Positions 17,637 to 25,395 of a stretch of 35,703 bases of DNA are shown one piece after another. The position numbers were made by a program, and so were the translations under genes. The notes below the pieces were generated by a model. It did not search any database. It saw nothing but the letters and a program-made list of their open reading frames with translations, and was not told where the DNA came from. Numbering within the stretch: position 1 is the stretch's first letter; each line of letters starts with the position of its first letter. The DNA lies in NCBI GenBank assembly GCA_028404565.1, contig JAOOBR010000011.1:1-35703 (forward strand). The letters are read 5' to 3'. The stretch comes from Pseudomonadota bacterium. Its GTDB lineage: Bacteria; Pseudomonadota; Gammaproteobacteria; Magnimaribacterales; D2472.

Positions 17637-17713
17637 TGGTGGGCCCGGGAGGACTCGAACCTCCGACCAATGGATTATGAGTCCACTGCTCTAACCAACT
17701 GAGCTACAGGCCC
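17637..17713 (-). tRNA. tRNA with CAU anticodon; more likely tRNA-Ile2 (lysidine-modified) than elongator tRNA-Met
   Basis: The reverse strand folds as a complete 77-base cloverleaf: acceptor GGGCCTG with CGGGCCC, D arm GCTC/GAGC, anticodon loop CTCATAA (anticodon at 17677-17679), T arm GGAGG-TTCGAGT-CCTCC, discriminator A and encoded CCA (17637-17639). Start-tRNA features are absent because the first acceptor pair is G1-C72. Pairs C4-G69, C5-G68 and the G27-U43 wobble with a TTGGTC variable region resemble E. coli tRNA-Ile2, which TilS converts to read AUA. E. coli elongator tRNA-Met has U4-A69 and A5-U68. The tRNA call is near certain; the amino acid identity is moderately supported. Confidence 0.95.
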
Positions 17714-17731
17714 TATAGAATTAGGCTGACA

Positions 17732-17737
17732 ATTATA
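17732..17737 (-). promoter_or_regulatory. Perfect -10 box upstream of the CAU tRNA
   Basis: On the reverse strand TATAAT lies 18 bases upstream of the tRNA 5' end (17713). No convincing -35 is seen at 16-18 bases. The adjacent inverted repeat AAGGCA (17738-17743) / TGCCTT (17756-17761), with a 12-base loop, could instead be a hairpin ending the upstream secreted-protein gene, but it has no U tract. Confidence 0.4.
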
Positions 17738-17767
17738 AAGGCAAAATTAATTAAATGCCTTAATTAA

Positions 17768-18133
17768 TTATTTCTTACAGTAAGCCTCATAGTTTTTAGC
17801 ATAATTGGCTGCTAACTCTGCTAAAGCCATTGCATCTAAATAATGCTTATCTGCTTTTTCTTGGTGGCCCATCTTTTCATGTTTTTCACCTTCTTTCATG
17901 GATTCACCAGCAAAATATAAAAAAGCGCCTGATGCTTCACTAACCTTTTTGCAATTTTCAGGCTTCCATCTTCCCCACCTTTCCATCTCTTTCTTCATAT
18001 GGGCTTCTTTCTTCTTCACCATTTCCATTCTTTTCATCTCTTTAGGTGACTTACCTTCTTTTTTGCCATGGTCATCTGCAAGAATCATGAATGGAACTGA
18101 CAAAAAAACTAATAGTGATATTTTTTTAAACAT
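17768..18133 (-). CDS. Small secreted Lys/Met/His-rich protein, function unknown
   Basis: I do not recognise a family. The 121-residue product has a clear signal peptide (MFKKISLLVFLSVPFMILA, then DDHG). Residues 22-60 form a highly charged segment rich in Lys, Met, Glu and His (KEMKRMEMVKKKEAHMKKEM). A C-terminal helical region follows, with ESMKEGEKHEKMGHQEKAD and AMALAELAANYAKNYEAY. Two cysteines, Cys61 and Cys119, flank the helical part and could form a periplasmic disulfide. A GGAG ribosome binding site lies 8-10 bases before the ATG. The Met/His content might suggest metal binding, but the pattern is not a known motif. It lies 67 bases downstream of rpoD and upstream of the tRNA on the same strand. 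Confidence 0.75.
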   Translation of the reverse strand: MFKKISLLVFLSVPFMILADDHGKKEGKSPKEMKRMEMVKKKEAHMKKEMERWGRWKPENCKKVSEASGAFLYFAGESMKEGEKHEKMGHQEKADKHYLDAMALAELAANYAKNYEAYCKK

Positions 18134-18200
18134 ATACTTCTCCGAAAAATACTAGGTATAGTTTAGACTAAAAATAATAAAGGTAGTTCAAAAAACTTGT

Positions 18201-20012
18201 TTAGTCGTCTAAAAAGCTTCTTAAATGACTTGATCTCGCTGGATGCCTAAGCTTTCTTAATGCTTTTGCTTCAATCTGCCTAATTCTTTCCCTAGTAACA
18301 TCAAACTGCTTACCAACCTCTTCAAGAGTATGATCAGTATTCATGCCTATACCAAATCTCATTCTAAGAACTTTTGCTTCTCTTGCAGTTAAAGATGATA
18401 GGACATCATCTGTAGCAAAATGCAGACTTTCGTCCGTTGCATTTTCAAGCGGAGATTCGATAACAGTATCTTCAATGAAGTCTCCTAGGTTTGAATCCTC
18501 ATCATCACCAATTGGTGTTTCCATTGAAATAGGCTCTTTAGCAATCTTTAGTACTTTTCTTACTTTATCCTCAGGCATATCAAGCTCGTTACTTAACTCT
18601 TCTGGTGTTGGTTCTCGTCCCATATCTTGCATCATCTGTCTTGAAACTCTATTCAATTTATTAATAGTTTCAATCATATGAACAGGTATTCTTATAGTTC
18701 TTGCTTGATCAGCAATAGATCTTGTTATAGCTTGCCTAATCCACCAAGTTGCATAAGTACTAAACTTATAACCTCTTCTGTATTCAAATTTATCAACGGC
18801 TTTCATCAGACCAATATTTCCTTCTTGGATTAGATCTAAGAACTGTAACCCTCTATTGGTGTATTTTTTCGCTATAGATATTACAAGTCTTAGGTTAGCC
18901 TCAACCATATCTTTTTTTGCACGTCTCATCTTGGTTTCACCCATAGACATACTTCTATTGATTTCTTTGATTTCTTTTGACGAAAGTCCAACCTTTTCTT
19001 CGAGAGCCTTGATTTCTTTCTGAGAAATCATCACATCTTGTTTCACTTTTTCGAGCAAGTCTTTTTTAAATTTCTTATTTTTAATAAATGACGGCATGAT
19101 TGTCATTTTTGTAAAGTTGTCTTTAAAAGCTTCTATAAAGTCTTTTCTGGGAACTCTTGCACTCTTCACGCATAAAGTCTGAATGATTCTTTCATGGCTT
19201 CTTATTGTTTCAAGGTCATGTCTTGCAATAATGCAAATTTCTTCAAACATTCTTGGACTAAACTTTAAGAACTTAAAAATATTACCAAGTTTTTCGAACT
19301 CCTCTTGGGTTTTCTTATGATTTCGGCCATTTTTATCAAGTACTTTCATTGTTTTGTTGTACTGTCTTTTAAGAGAAGTCATTCTTCTTTGGACTTCTTT
19401 AAAATCTAAATCGCCATCATTTTCATCATCATCTTTTTTATCTGCAAGCTGTTTTGCTTTTTCACTTCCAGGCCCAGCTGAGGGGACTTCTTCCATTTCT
19501 TCCAAGAATCCAGTTAAAAGATCATTGATTTTCTTTTCTTCATCTTTGACAAGCTGAAAGTAGGACAAAACATATTCAACAGTTCTTGGATATTGTGCAC
19601 TTGCAAGAAGAAGATCTCTCATCCCCTCTTCAATTCTTTTAGCGATCTCTATTTCGCCTTCTCGAGTAAGTAAGTCTACAGTACCCATTTCTCTCATGTA
19701 CATTCTTACTGGATCAGTTGTTCTTCCTGTTTCATTTTCAACAGCTACTAGAGCCTCTGCAGCTTGCTCAAGCGCTATATCATCAGTATTTTCTGACTCT
19801 CGAAGCATGAGGGTATCTAAATCAGGAGCTTTTTCATGAACTTGGAGACCAAGATCATTAATCATTCCAATTATTTCTTCTACTTGATCTGGGTCAGAAA
19901 TATCATCAGGGAGATGATCATTTACATCATCATAAGTAAGAAACCCTTGTTCGCGTCCCTTCTCTATAAGTTCAGCTATTTTTGAGCCTTCTTGTTTTGA
20001 AAATTTATCCAC
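18201..20012 (-). CDS. rpoD: Primary RNA polymerase sigma factor RpoD (sigma-70)
   Basis: A 603-residue housekeeping sigma factor. It has an N-terminal region 1.1 ([25 protein letters not shown]), region 1.2 ([21 protein letters not shown]) and an acidic non-conserved insert. Region 2 follows ([57 protein letters not shown]), then region 3 and region 4.2 ([20 protein letters not shown]). All promoter-recognition segments are intact. The start is GTG at 20012: the next residues [18 protein letters not shown] match the family start. It lies 57 bases downstream of dnaG on the same strand, preserving the dnaG-rpoD part of the macromolecular synthesis operon. Confidence 0.96.
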   Translation of the reverse strand: MDKFSKQEGSKIAELIEKGREQGFLTYDDVNDHLPDDISDPDQVEEIIGMINDLGLQVHEKAPDLDTLMLRESENTDDIALEQAAEALVAVENETGRTTDPVRMYMREMGTVDLLTREGEIEIAKRIEEGMRDLLLASAQYPRTVEYVLSYFQLVKDEEKKINDLLTGFLEEMEEVPSAGPGSEKAKQLADKKDDDENDGDLDFKEVQRRMTSLKRQYNKTMKVLDKNGRNHKKTQEEFEKLGNIFKFLKFSPRMFEEICIIARHDLETIRSHERIIQTLCVKSARVPRKDFIEAFKDNFTKMTIMPSFIKNKKFKKDLLEKVKQDVMISQKEIKALEEKVGLSSKEIKEINRSMSMGETKMRRAKKDMVEANLRLVISIAKKYTNRGLQFLDLIQEGNIGLMKAVDKFEYRRGYKFSTYATWWIRQAITRSIADQARTIRIPVHMIETINKLNRVSRQMMQDMGREPTPEELSNELDMPEDKVRKVLKIAKEPISMETPIGDDEDSNLGDFIEDTVIESPLENATDESLHFATDDVLSSLTAREAKVLRMRFGIGMNTDHTLEEVGKQFDVTRERIRQIEAKALRKLRHPARSSHLRSFLDD

Positions 20013-20069
20013 TTATACTCTTTTTAATTCTGAAAAACTTCTCTATATCTAGTGACTAATTACGTATTT

Positions 20070-21830
20070 TCAATCCTTTTTTAAAGACAGATTTTTTAAT
20101 AGTATTTTGTCCTCATTATCAATTTCTGATTTCTTAAGAATAAGCTGTTGAAGCTCCCTTCTTTCGGTTTCAGAAATTGACCCGGTATTATACTTTGTTT
20201 TTAAAGATTCCTCTCTATCTTCCTCGTTTTTTAATAACGAGTTCATACAATCGAAAAACATTTTTCTTGCATCTTCTTGCTCAATCTTAATTTCAGAAAC
20301 CATTGCCTGACTAAAAAGTTCTTTTAATGTTTTTGATTTGATGCGTTCAATGAGCTTTGAAACAAGAGTGTCAGATTCAACTTCTATAACTTCTCTTAAC
20401 TCTTTCAAAAAGCTTATCGATGAATCTTCTCTAATCTCATCAAAAATTGGATCTTGTACGAGTGATCTATCAGTAAGAACAGAATGAATTATTAAATAAA
20501 TTGAAGCAATCTGTTTAGTATTGCTGCTTTGGTCTACCTTTACTTCTGATGATGGTTTTGGTTTTGGCTGATTAGGTTTTGATATAAGTTTTTCAAGTGG
20601 TATTTCACATATTTTGCTTGCTTCAGAAATAAATGCCTCCCTTAGTGGGACATTGTTAATTTTTTTTATTAATTCAGATGCATAGCTAGCTATTTTTGAT
20701 CTTCCTTCAAGAGAGTTTATATCATCTACTTTTTTAACCTTTGAAAAGAAAAATTCTGAGAGTGTTTGGCCATCATTTATAAGCTCAATAAAACCTTTTT
20801 CTCCATGCTTGTTAACATAACTATCTGGGTCATCACCTGCTTCAAAAAAAACAAATTTTATTCTTGTATCTTCTCGGATAATTGGAAGTACGTTCTGAAG
20901 CGCTTTCCATGCAGCTTTTTCTCCAGCTAGATCTCCATCAAAAGCAAAGAAAATATAATTTGAATAACGCATTAACTTTGAAAGATGGTTAGATGTGACT
21001 GCAGTCCCTAAAGTTGCAACTGCATTCTTAATTCCCTTTTCATGAAGTGCAATAACATCCATATAGCCCTCTACGACTATAATTGAATCCATTTTTTTTG
21101 TTTCTTTACGAGCTTCATAAAGCCCGTAAAGCTCATTTGATTTATTAAAGAGTTTTGTTTCTGGGGAGTTTAAGTATTTTGGTTCGTCATCAGGATCTAT
21201 TACCCTCCCACCAAATCCAATATTCTGACCTTTTATATTCCTAATAGGAAAGATAACTCTATTTCTAAACCTGTCATAATTCTTTTTATTTTTCTCAAGG
21301 AAAAGTCCTGAGGAGGCTATTACCTTTTGTTCAAATCTTTTTTCAAATGTGGAATAGAGGCTATCCCATGAAACATCAGAAAAACCAAGTTGGAACTTCT
21401 TAGCTGTTGTCCCAGATATATTTCGAGACTTTAAATAATTAATTGCCTTTTTGCTTTCTTTTAAATTCGCTTCAAATACTTTTACTGCTTCATCTAATAT
21501 TGAGTAGTCCTCATCTACTAAATCAATTAATGTTTTTTCATATGGAATTTCTAACCCCAAGGAAGATGCTAATGTTTCTACTGCATCTGTGAAATCAAGA
21601 TTCTCATAATCTCTTAGGAAGTTGATCGAGTTTCCTGATGCCTGACAAACAAAACAATAGTAAAACTGTTTATCCTGATTGACGGCCATTGATGGTTTAT
21701 GATCATCATGAAATGGACAAACACCCCAGTAGTTCGATCCTTTTTTATTCAATTGAACCCTTCTTCCGACCACATCTACGATATCTGTTTGATCTAAGAT
21801 TTGATCAATGAAGCTTTTAGGAATACTCAT
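20070..21830 (-). CDS. dnaG: DNA primase (DnaG)
   Basis: A 586-residue primase that makes RNA primers for DNA replication. The N-terminal CHC2 zinc-binding domain uses Cys38, His41, Cys59 and Cys62 (GVCPFHDDHKPS, YYCFVCQ). RNA polymerase core and TOPRIM motifs include FGGRVIDPDDEPKYLNSPET, VVEGYMDVIALHEKG and FAFDGDLAGEKAAWKAL. A divergent C-terminal helicase-binding region covers about 440-586. The ATG overlaps the end of ruvX by 14 bases. In most gammaproteobacteria rpsU is directly upstream of dnaG; here it is replaced by ruvX, while rpoD follows as usual. Confidence 0.96.
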   Translation of the reverse strand: MSIPKSFIDQILDQTDIVDVVGRRVQLNKKGSNYWGVCPFHDDHKPSMAVNQDKQFYYCFVCQASGNSINFLRDYENLDFTDAVETLASSLGLEIPYEKTLIDLVDEDYSILDEAVKVFEANLKESKKAINYLKSRNISGTTAKKFQLGFSDVSWDSLYSTFEKRFEQKVIASSGLFLEKNKKNYDRFRNRVIFPIRNIKGQNIGFGGRVIDPDDEPKYLNSPETKLFNKSNELYGLYEARKETKKMDSIIVVEGYMDVIALHEKGIKNAVATLGTAVTSNHLSKLMRYSNYIFFAFDGDLAGEKAAWKALQNVLPIIREDTRIKFVFFEAGDDPDSYVNKHGEKGFIELINDGQTLSEFFFSKVKKVDDINSLEGRSKIASYASELIKKINNVPLREAFISEASKICEIPLEKLISKPNQPKPKPSSEVKVDQSSNTKQIASIYLIIHSVLTDRSLVQDPIFDEIREDSSISFLKELREVIEVESDTLVSKLIERIKSKTLKELFSQAMVSEIKIEQEDARKMFFDCMNSLLKNEEDREESLKTKYNTGSISETERRELQQLILKKSEIDNEDKILLKNLSLKKD

Positions 21831-22206
21831 TATTTAACCAACTATCTAAAATTATCTTTGCGGCAACATCATCTATCATTTCAGAATCTTCATCTAATTG
21901 ACGTGCTTCAAAAGACGTTAATCTTTCATCAAAAAATTCAATCTCGATATCTATTATCGATCCAAGCTTTTTTGCAAACGTTTCTACTTTTTCCATAAAA
22001 TCACTTCTAGAACCATCCATATTAAGTGGTTTACCAATAATAATCCTATTCGGCTCCCACTCCATGATCTTTTCTTTTAATTCATCCCAATTAAATCCAG
22101 TCTTTGATTTTTTGATAATTGAAATTGGTGATGAGGTCATTGTTTCGGTGTTGCCTACAGCAAGACCTATTTTCTTTTCACCGTAATCAATGGCAATAAC
22201 TACCAT
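21817..22206 (-). CDS. ruvX: Putative pre-16S rRNA nuclease / Holliday junction resolvase-like protein RuvX (YqgF)
   Basis: A 129-residue RNase H-fold protein. It has AIDYGEKKIGLAVG at the start (first acidic residue Asp7), GKPLNMDGSRSDFMEKV, FFDERLTSFEA and a C-terminal DDVAAKIILDSWL, the four conserved blocks of YqgF. E. coli YqgF takes part in 5' maturation of 16S rRNA; a resolvase role is inferred only from the fold. It sits 3 bases downstream of the tonB-like gene and overlaps dnaG by 14 bases. In Pseudomonas the order gshB-tonB-yqgE-yqgF is known; yqgE is missing here. Confidence 0.92.
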   Translation of the reverse strand: MVVIAIDYGEKKIGLAVGNTETMTSSPISIIKKSKTGFNWDELKEKIMEWEPNRIIIGKPLNMDGSRSDFMEKVETFAKKLGSIIDIEIEFFDERLTSFEARQLDEDSEMIDDVAAKIILDSWLNNEYS

Positions 22207-22209
22207 TGC

Positions 22210-22827
22210 CTATGAACCAAATTTCCAAATTCTATCTACTTGCAAAACTTCATACTCACTTAACATTTCATCTGAAAAAGGCTCGAATGGTGATGCCAGT
22301 CTTACAATTTCTTTAGCTATTTTATCAATTTCTGAGTTTCCTGATGAGTCGATTATTTTAGTTTCAATTAAATTACCTAATGAATCTATGCTAACAACTA
22401 GTCTAAGTTGGGTTAAGTCTAATTGAGAATACTCTTTCTTAAGAACATTATGTCCCACTCTCTCAATTTTTCTTTGCCAAGCATTTAAGTACTTTGACTC
22501 AATAGTGTTTTGATCTGAGTTGGCATCTAACATTTTTACTTTTAGGGTCTTTTGTTTAATCTGATCATCAATCAACTCAGATGATTCTGCGCCATTTCCA
22601 TTTATTATGCTATTAACTTGCAGTAAAAAGTCTGGATCTTGATCTACATCAGCATTTGCTAACTTTATGTTCACTACTGGAGAAGAATCAAAAAGCGGTT
22701 GCTTATAAATAAAAATAAAAGAAACACCGAATATTAAAAAAACATGGATTAATGTCGATAGAAGAAATGATTTTTTAAGGTTAACCCTGTTCTTAATGTT
22801 TTTGTTATAAAGAATGGGATGGCTCAT
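22210..22827 (-). CDS. TonB-like energy transducer (TonB C-terminal domain protein)
   Basis: A 205-residue protein with a short cytoplasmic N-terminus, one membrane helix at about 20-40 (FLLSTLIHVFLIFGVSFIFI) and a periplasmic linker. It ends in a TonB C-terminal domain: KYLNAWQRKIERVGHNVLKKEY, LRLVVSIDSLGNLIETKIIDSSGNSEID, then a terminal VLQVDRIWKFGS. The linker lacks the long Pro-Glu/Pro-Lys repeats of canonical TonB. The protein therefore resembles the TonB3 type found beside gshB in Pseudomonas, which has been tied to twitching motility, not iron uptake. No ExbB/ExbD is nearby. It overlaps gshB by 4 bases (ATGA) and is 3 bases from ruvX. Confidence 0.85.
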   Translation of the reverse strand: MSHPILYNKNIKNRVNLKKSFLLSTLIHVFLIFGVSFIFIYKQPLFDSSPVVNIKLANADVDQDPDFLLQVNSIINGNGAESSELIDDQIKQKTLKVKMLDANSDQNTIESKYLNAWQRKIERVGHNVLKKEYSQLDLTQLRLVVSIDSLGNLIETKIIDSSGNSEIDKIAKEIVRLASPFEPFSDEMLSEYEVLQVDRIWKFGS

Positions 22828-23744
22828 AGAGAATCAAAAATCTTTATTATTGGGTTTTCACCAGTTTGGTCGAAGATTTCAACTGCGCAGGTAGGACTAG
22901 TTATATTTATTTCAGTTAGTTTGTCATCAATTATGTCGATACCAGCAAAAAGTATATTCTCACTTTTTAATTTGATACCAACTTTTTTCCCAATTTCTCT
23001 CTGATTAGGAGTAATTTTCTTTGCAATTCCCTTACCTCCTTGTGCTAAATTTCCTAGAAATGATCCATCCTTTGGTATTCTAGCCAAGCAATACTCAAAT
23101 GGCTCTCCATCTATCACAAGAACCCTAAAGTCTCCTTCATTAATCTTTGGAAGAAATTTTTGACCAATAATCTGTATTTTAGAGCCTTCCGTTAGGTCTA
23201 TTATTTTTCCCAAACTTTTTGGGTCATTAGTTGAAACCTTGTGAATATTATCACCACCCATTCCATTAAGAGGCTTTATGACAATCTCTTCATGAATTTT
23301 TAAGAATTCTTCTATTTTTGTTGAATCTGCTGAAATAATTGTGGGAGGCATAAGATCGTTAAATTCCATAGCAAAAATCTTTTCATTAAAGATTTTTAGA
23401 GCATTTGGATTGTTGATTATATTGGCTCCATCCTGCGATGCTATATTTAATAGATGCAAACAGTTCATGTAGTCTTGATCAACCGGCGGATCTTTCCTCA
23501 TAAAGCAAGATGAAAAACTTGCTAAATCAATTTCATTCTTTTTTGCTGTCTCAAGAATGTCATTATTATTAATAATTTGTGAGCATTGTGATGATAATTC
23601 CTGCTTAAGCGTGAGATCGCTCATCTCACACTGAAAAACCTCAAAATCCCTTCTTAGTGCCTCTTTCATAATAAATATAGAAGTATCTTTTTCTTGTTTT
23701 AGAGAATCAAAGGGATCTGTTATGAATAAAATTGAGTTTCCCAT
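22824..23744 (-). CDS. gshB: Glutathione synthetase (GshB)
   Basis: A 306-residue ATP-grasp ligase, using the ATG at 23744, that joins gamma-glutamylcysteine and glycine. Motifs are SILFITDPFDSLKQEKDTS at the start, CFMRKDPPVDQDYMNCLHLL, VIKPLNGMGGDNIHK (the ATP-grasp loop), GEPFEYCLARIPKDGSFLGN and LTEINITSPTC at the C-terminal metal site. An in-frame TTG at 23762 would add six residues and overlap rsmE; the ATG leaves a 4-base gap and matches the family start. Length is close to E. coli GshB (316). It is followed with a 4-base overlap by the tonB-like gene. Confidence 0.95.
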   Translation of the reverse strand: MGNSILFITDPFDSLKQEKDTSIFIMKEALRRDFEVFQCEMSDLTLKQELSSQCSQIINNNDILETAKKNEIDLASFSSCFMRKDPPVDQDYMNCLHLLNIASQDGANIINNPNALKIFNEKIFAMEFNDLMPPTIISADSTKIEEFLKIHEEIVIKPLNGMGGDNIHKVSTNDPKSLGKIIDLTEGSKIQIIGQKFLPKINEGDFRVLVIDGEPFEYCLARIPKDGSFLGNLAQGGKGIAKKITPNQREIGKKVGIKLKSENILFAGIDIIDDKLTEINITSPTCAVEIFDQTGENPIIKIFDSL

Positions 23745-23748
23745 CAAC

Positions 23749-24471
23749 CTATAATAAACCAAGATTACTTTTAATCACCGATAAAGCAGTTATAGGAGCG
23801 GTTTCTGCTCTTAAAATGTTTTTACCAAGAGAAATATTGTGGCTAGTTATAGCATTGAGAAATTCTCTTTCTTGTTTGCTAAATCCAGATTCAGGTCCTG
23901 TGATTAAGGTAATGTTATCTTCTATGCTCTTGATAGATTGGAAGTCGTTAGTAGCATCCAAATCAAAAAAAACACTAAAACTATTATGATCAATTCCTGA
24001 TGATAGTTCCTCATATATTTGAAAATCAGGAACTATATTTGATCCATTTTGTTCACATGCCTGAGTAATGATTGATAAAGCTTTTTCATTAATTTTTGAT
24101 AAGTCTTTCTTTTTAATGCTTTGATCAATATTGTCCGGTCTGAACAAAGAGATATCACTAACACCGATTTCTGTTACTTTTTGGATAGCAAAGAAAAGGT
24201 TTTCTTTTTTTATATAAGGCATTAAAACCTTTATATTGATTCTTTCTGGTTGCTGAAATTTAGGGTCGCCAATTTTCTCCAATACTATCTTTTTTTTCTC
24301 AAGCGATACTATCTTGCAAATGGATGAATTACCCTCTCCATCAAATACATCTAACTTAGATCCCTCTTTAAGCCTGAGGACATTCCTTAAATGATTAATC
24401 TTAGACTTATTATCAATTGAAATTTTATCTGTTCGACTAAATTCTTTGTAATATACTCTATGGAACTTCAT
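23749..24471 (-). CDS. rsmE: 16S rRNA (uracil1498-N3)-methyltransferase (RsmE)
   Basis: A 240-residue SPOUT methyltransferase, using the ATG at 24471; an upstream in-frame start at 24495 would only add eight atypical residues. The N-terminal PUA-like part reads MKFHRVYYKEF, then HLRNVLRLKEGSKLDVFDGEG. The C-terminal knot carries the SAM-binding LITGPESGFSKQE and SLGKNILRAETAPITALSV. It methylates U1498 in the 30S decoding region. The order rsmE-gshB is conserved in gammaproteobacteria. The gene is divergent from the histidine phosphatase with only 30 bases between start codons, so the two promoters must overlap or lie inside the genes. Confidence 0.94.
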   Translation of the reverse strand: MKFHRVYYKEFSRTDKISIDNKSKINHLRNVLRLKEGSKLDVFDGEGNSSICKIVSLEKKKIVLEKIGDPKFQQPERINIKVLMPYIKKENLFFAIQKVTEIGVSDISLFRPDNIDQSIKKKDLSKINEKALSIITQACEQNGSNIVPDFQIYEELSSGIDHNSFSVFFDLDATNDFQSIKSIEDNITLITGPESGFSKQEREFLNAITSHNISLGKNILRAETAPITALSVIKSNLGLL

Positions 24472-24501
24472 TAAATAATTATAAATTGTTCTCAAACATT
24501 A

Positions 24502-25068
24502 ATGCATAAGAAAAAAATAATCCTCATCCGTCACGGAGAAGCTGCTTCAACTTGGGATGGAGATGACAGGGATCCTGGCTTGAGCAAAAAAGGTGTTGAT
24601 CAGGCTAAATCAATTAATGATTTTACAAAAAGTATTTTTTCAAAAGGATTTGATTTCATCTCAAGTCCAAAAAAAAGAGCAATAGAAACTCTTAATTATG
24701 CCTCTGAGGGTATTGATGTTGATTTTGATATAAATGAAAGTTTTGTTGAGATACCAGCAGAGGATATTGATTCGGATATAAGATTTGAATGGCTTAAGGA
24801 TATTAGTACAAGGAAAATAGAAACGCTTCCTGATGACATTAAAAACTGGAGGGAGCGAATTATTACAAAGACTCTTGGACTTAAAAATAATTCCATAATT
24901 TTTTGTCACTTCATGGTGATAAATGTTCTTGTTGGCTATGCAATCAAAAAAGATAGGTTGTTACATTTTTATCCAGATAACGCATCAATAACTGAGATTG
25001 AAGTAGAAGACGGAAAAATCTCTGTGATCTCGATGAAGGATGTTGAAAAAACTATCATAAATGTATGA
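24502..25068 (+). CDS. Histidine phosphatase superfamily protein (phosphoglycerate mutase-like, SixA-like N-terminus)
   Basis: A 188-residue protein. It begins IILIRHGEA with catalytic His11 in the RHG motif. SSPKKRAIETL supplies the conserved arginine (Arg59), and FCHFMVINVLVG carries the second histidine (His136). The order and spacing fit a small one-domain histidine phosphatase. Substrate is not determinable: the DPGLSKKG segment resembles SixA/PGAM-like proteins, but the length and the C-terminus are not those of a textbook SixA. It is divergent from rsmE and 57 bases upstream of fis on the same strand, so it may be the first gene of the fis-purH-purD-coq7 series. Confidence 0.85.
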   Translation: MHKKKIILIRHGEAASTWDGDDRDPGLSKKGVDQAKSINDFTKSIFSKGFDFISSPKKRAIETLNYASEGIDVDFDINESFVEIPAEDIDSDIRFEWLKDISTRKIETLPDDIKNWRERIITKTLGLKNNSIIFCHFMVINVLVGYAIKKDRLLHFYPDNASITEIEVEDGKISVISMKDVEKTIINV

Positions 25069-25074
25069 AGTGGT

Positions 25075-25114
25075 ATTGATCATTTTTTAATCAATTGTAA
25101 ACTACAAGATCAAT
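25075..25114 (+). promoter_or_regulatory. AT-rich inverted repeats in the fis leader
   Basis: ATTGATC (25075-25081) can pair with GATCAAT (25108-25114). Alternatively its first six bases pair with ATCAAT (25090-25095). The two pairings are mutually exclusive and sit directly before fis. They may be a weak terminator for the upstream phosphatase gene, a palindromic protein-binding site, or chance in AT-rich DNA. Confidence 0.25.
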
Positions 25115-25125
25115 TAATAATTTTT

Positions 25126-25395
25126 TTGCATTTGAAAGAAAATAAGAAAGTTTTAGTAAGCAAAAACAAAAGTCTTAACGAGGATGTAAAAAAGGCCCTT
25201 AAGCTATATTTTAAAAGTTTAGACTCACAGGAGCCCAGAGATGTATATGACTTAGTTATGCGTGAGGTTGAAACACCTTTATTTAATTTTATTCTGCAAC
25301 ATACAAATAATAATCAATCCAAAGCAGCAAAGATTCTTGGTATTAATAGAGGTACTTTTAGAACAAAACTAAAAAAATATGGGATTATAAAGTGA
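25126..25395 (+). CDS. fis: Fis-family nucleoid-associated DNA-binding protein
   Basis: An 89-residue protein whose C-terminus LQHTNNNQSKAAKILGINRGTFRTKLKKYG is the Fis helix-turn-helix (about 65-86). EPRDVYDLVMREVETPLFNFIL precedes it, as in Fis. Fis bends DNA, binds rRNA operon promoters and helps some recombinases. No in-frame ATG is near the start; the call uses TTG at 25126, and another TTG at 25132 is equally possible. In most gammaproteobacteria dusB precedes fis; here dusB is absent. The stop overlaps the purH GTG start (GTGA), so fis is translationally coupled to purine synthesis genes, an arrangement also seen in Pseudomonas (fis-purH-purD). Confidence 0.92.
   Translation: MHLKENKKVLVSKNKSLNEDVKKALKLYFKSLDSQEPRDVYDLVMREVETPLFNFILQHTNNNQSKAAKILGINRGTFRTKLKKYGIIK

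Noticed and set aside
17461-17702. Open frames on both strands spanning the DUF1330 3' end and the tRNA
   Set aside because: They read through a structured tRNA gene and lie in other frames of a good DUF1330 gene; the tRNA-derived peptide end is a common annotation artefact.
17738-17761. AAGGCA/TGCCTT inverted repeat as a firm terminator of the secreted-protein gene
   Set aside because: The stem has 6 pairs and a 12-base loop with no following U tract, and it overlaps the likely tRNA promoter region.
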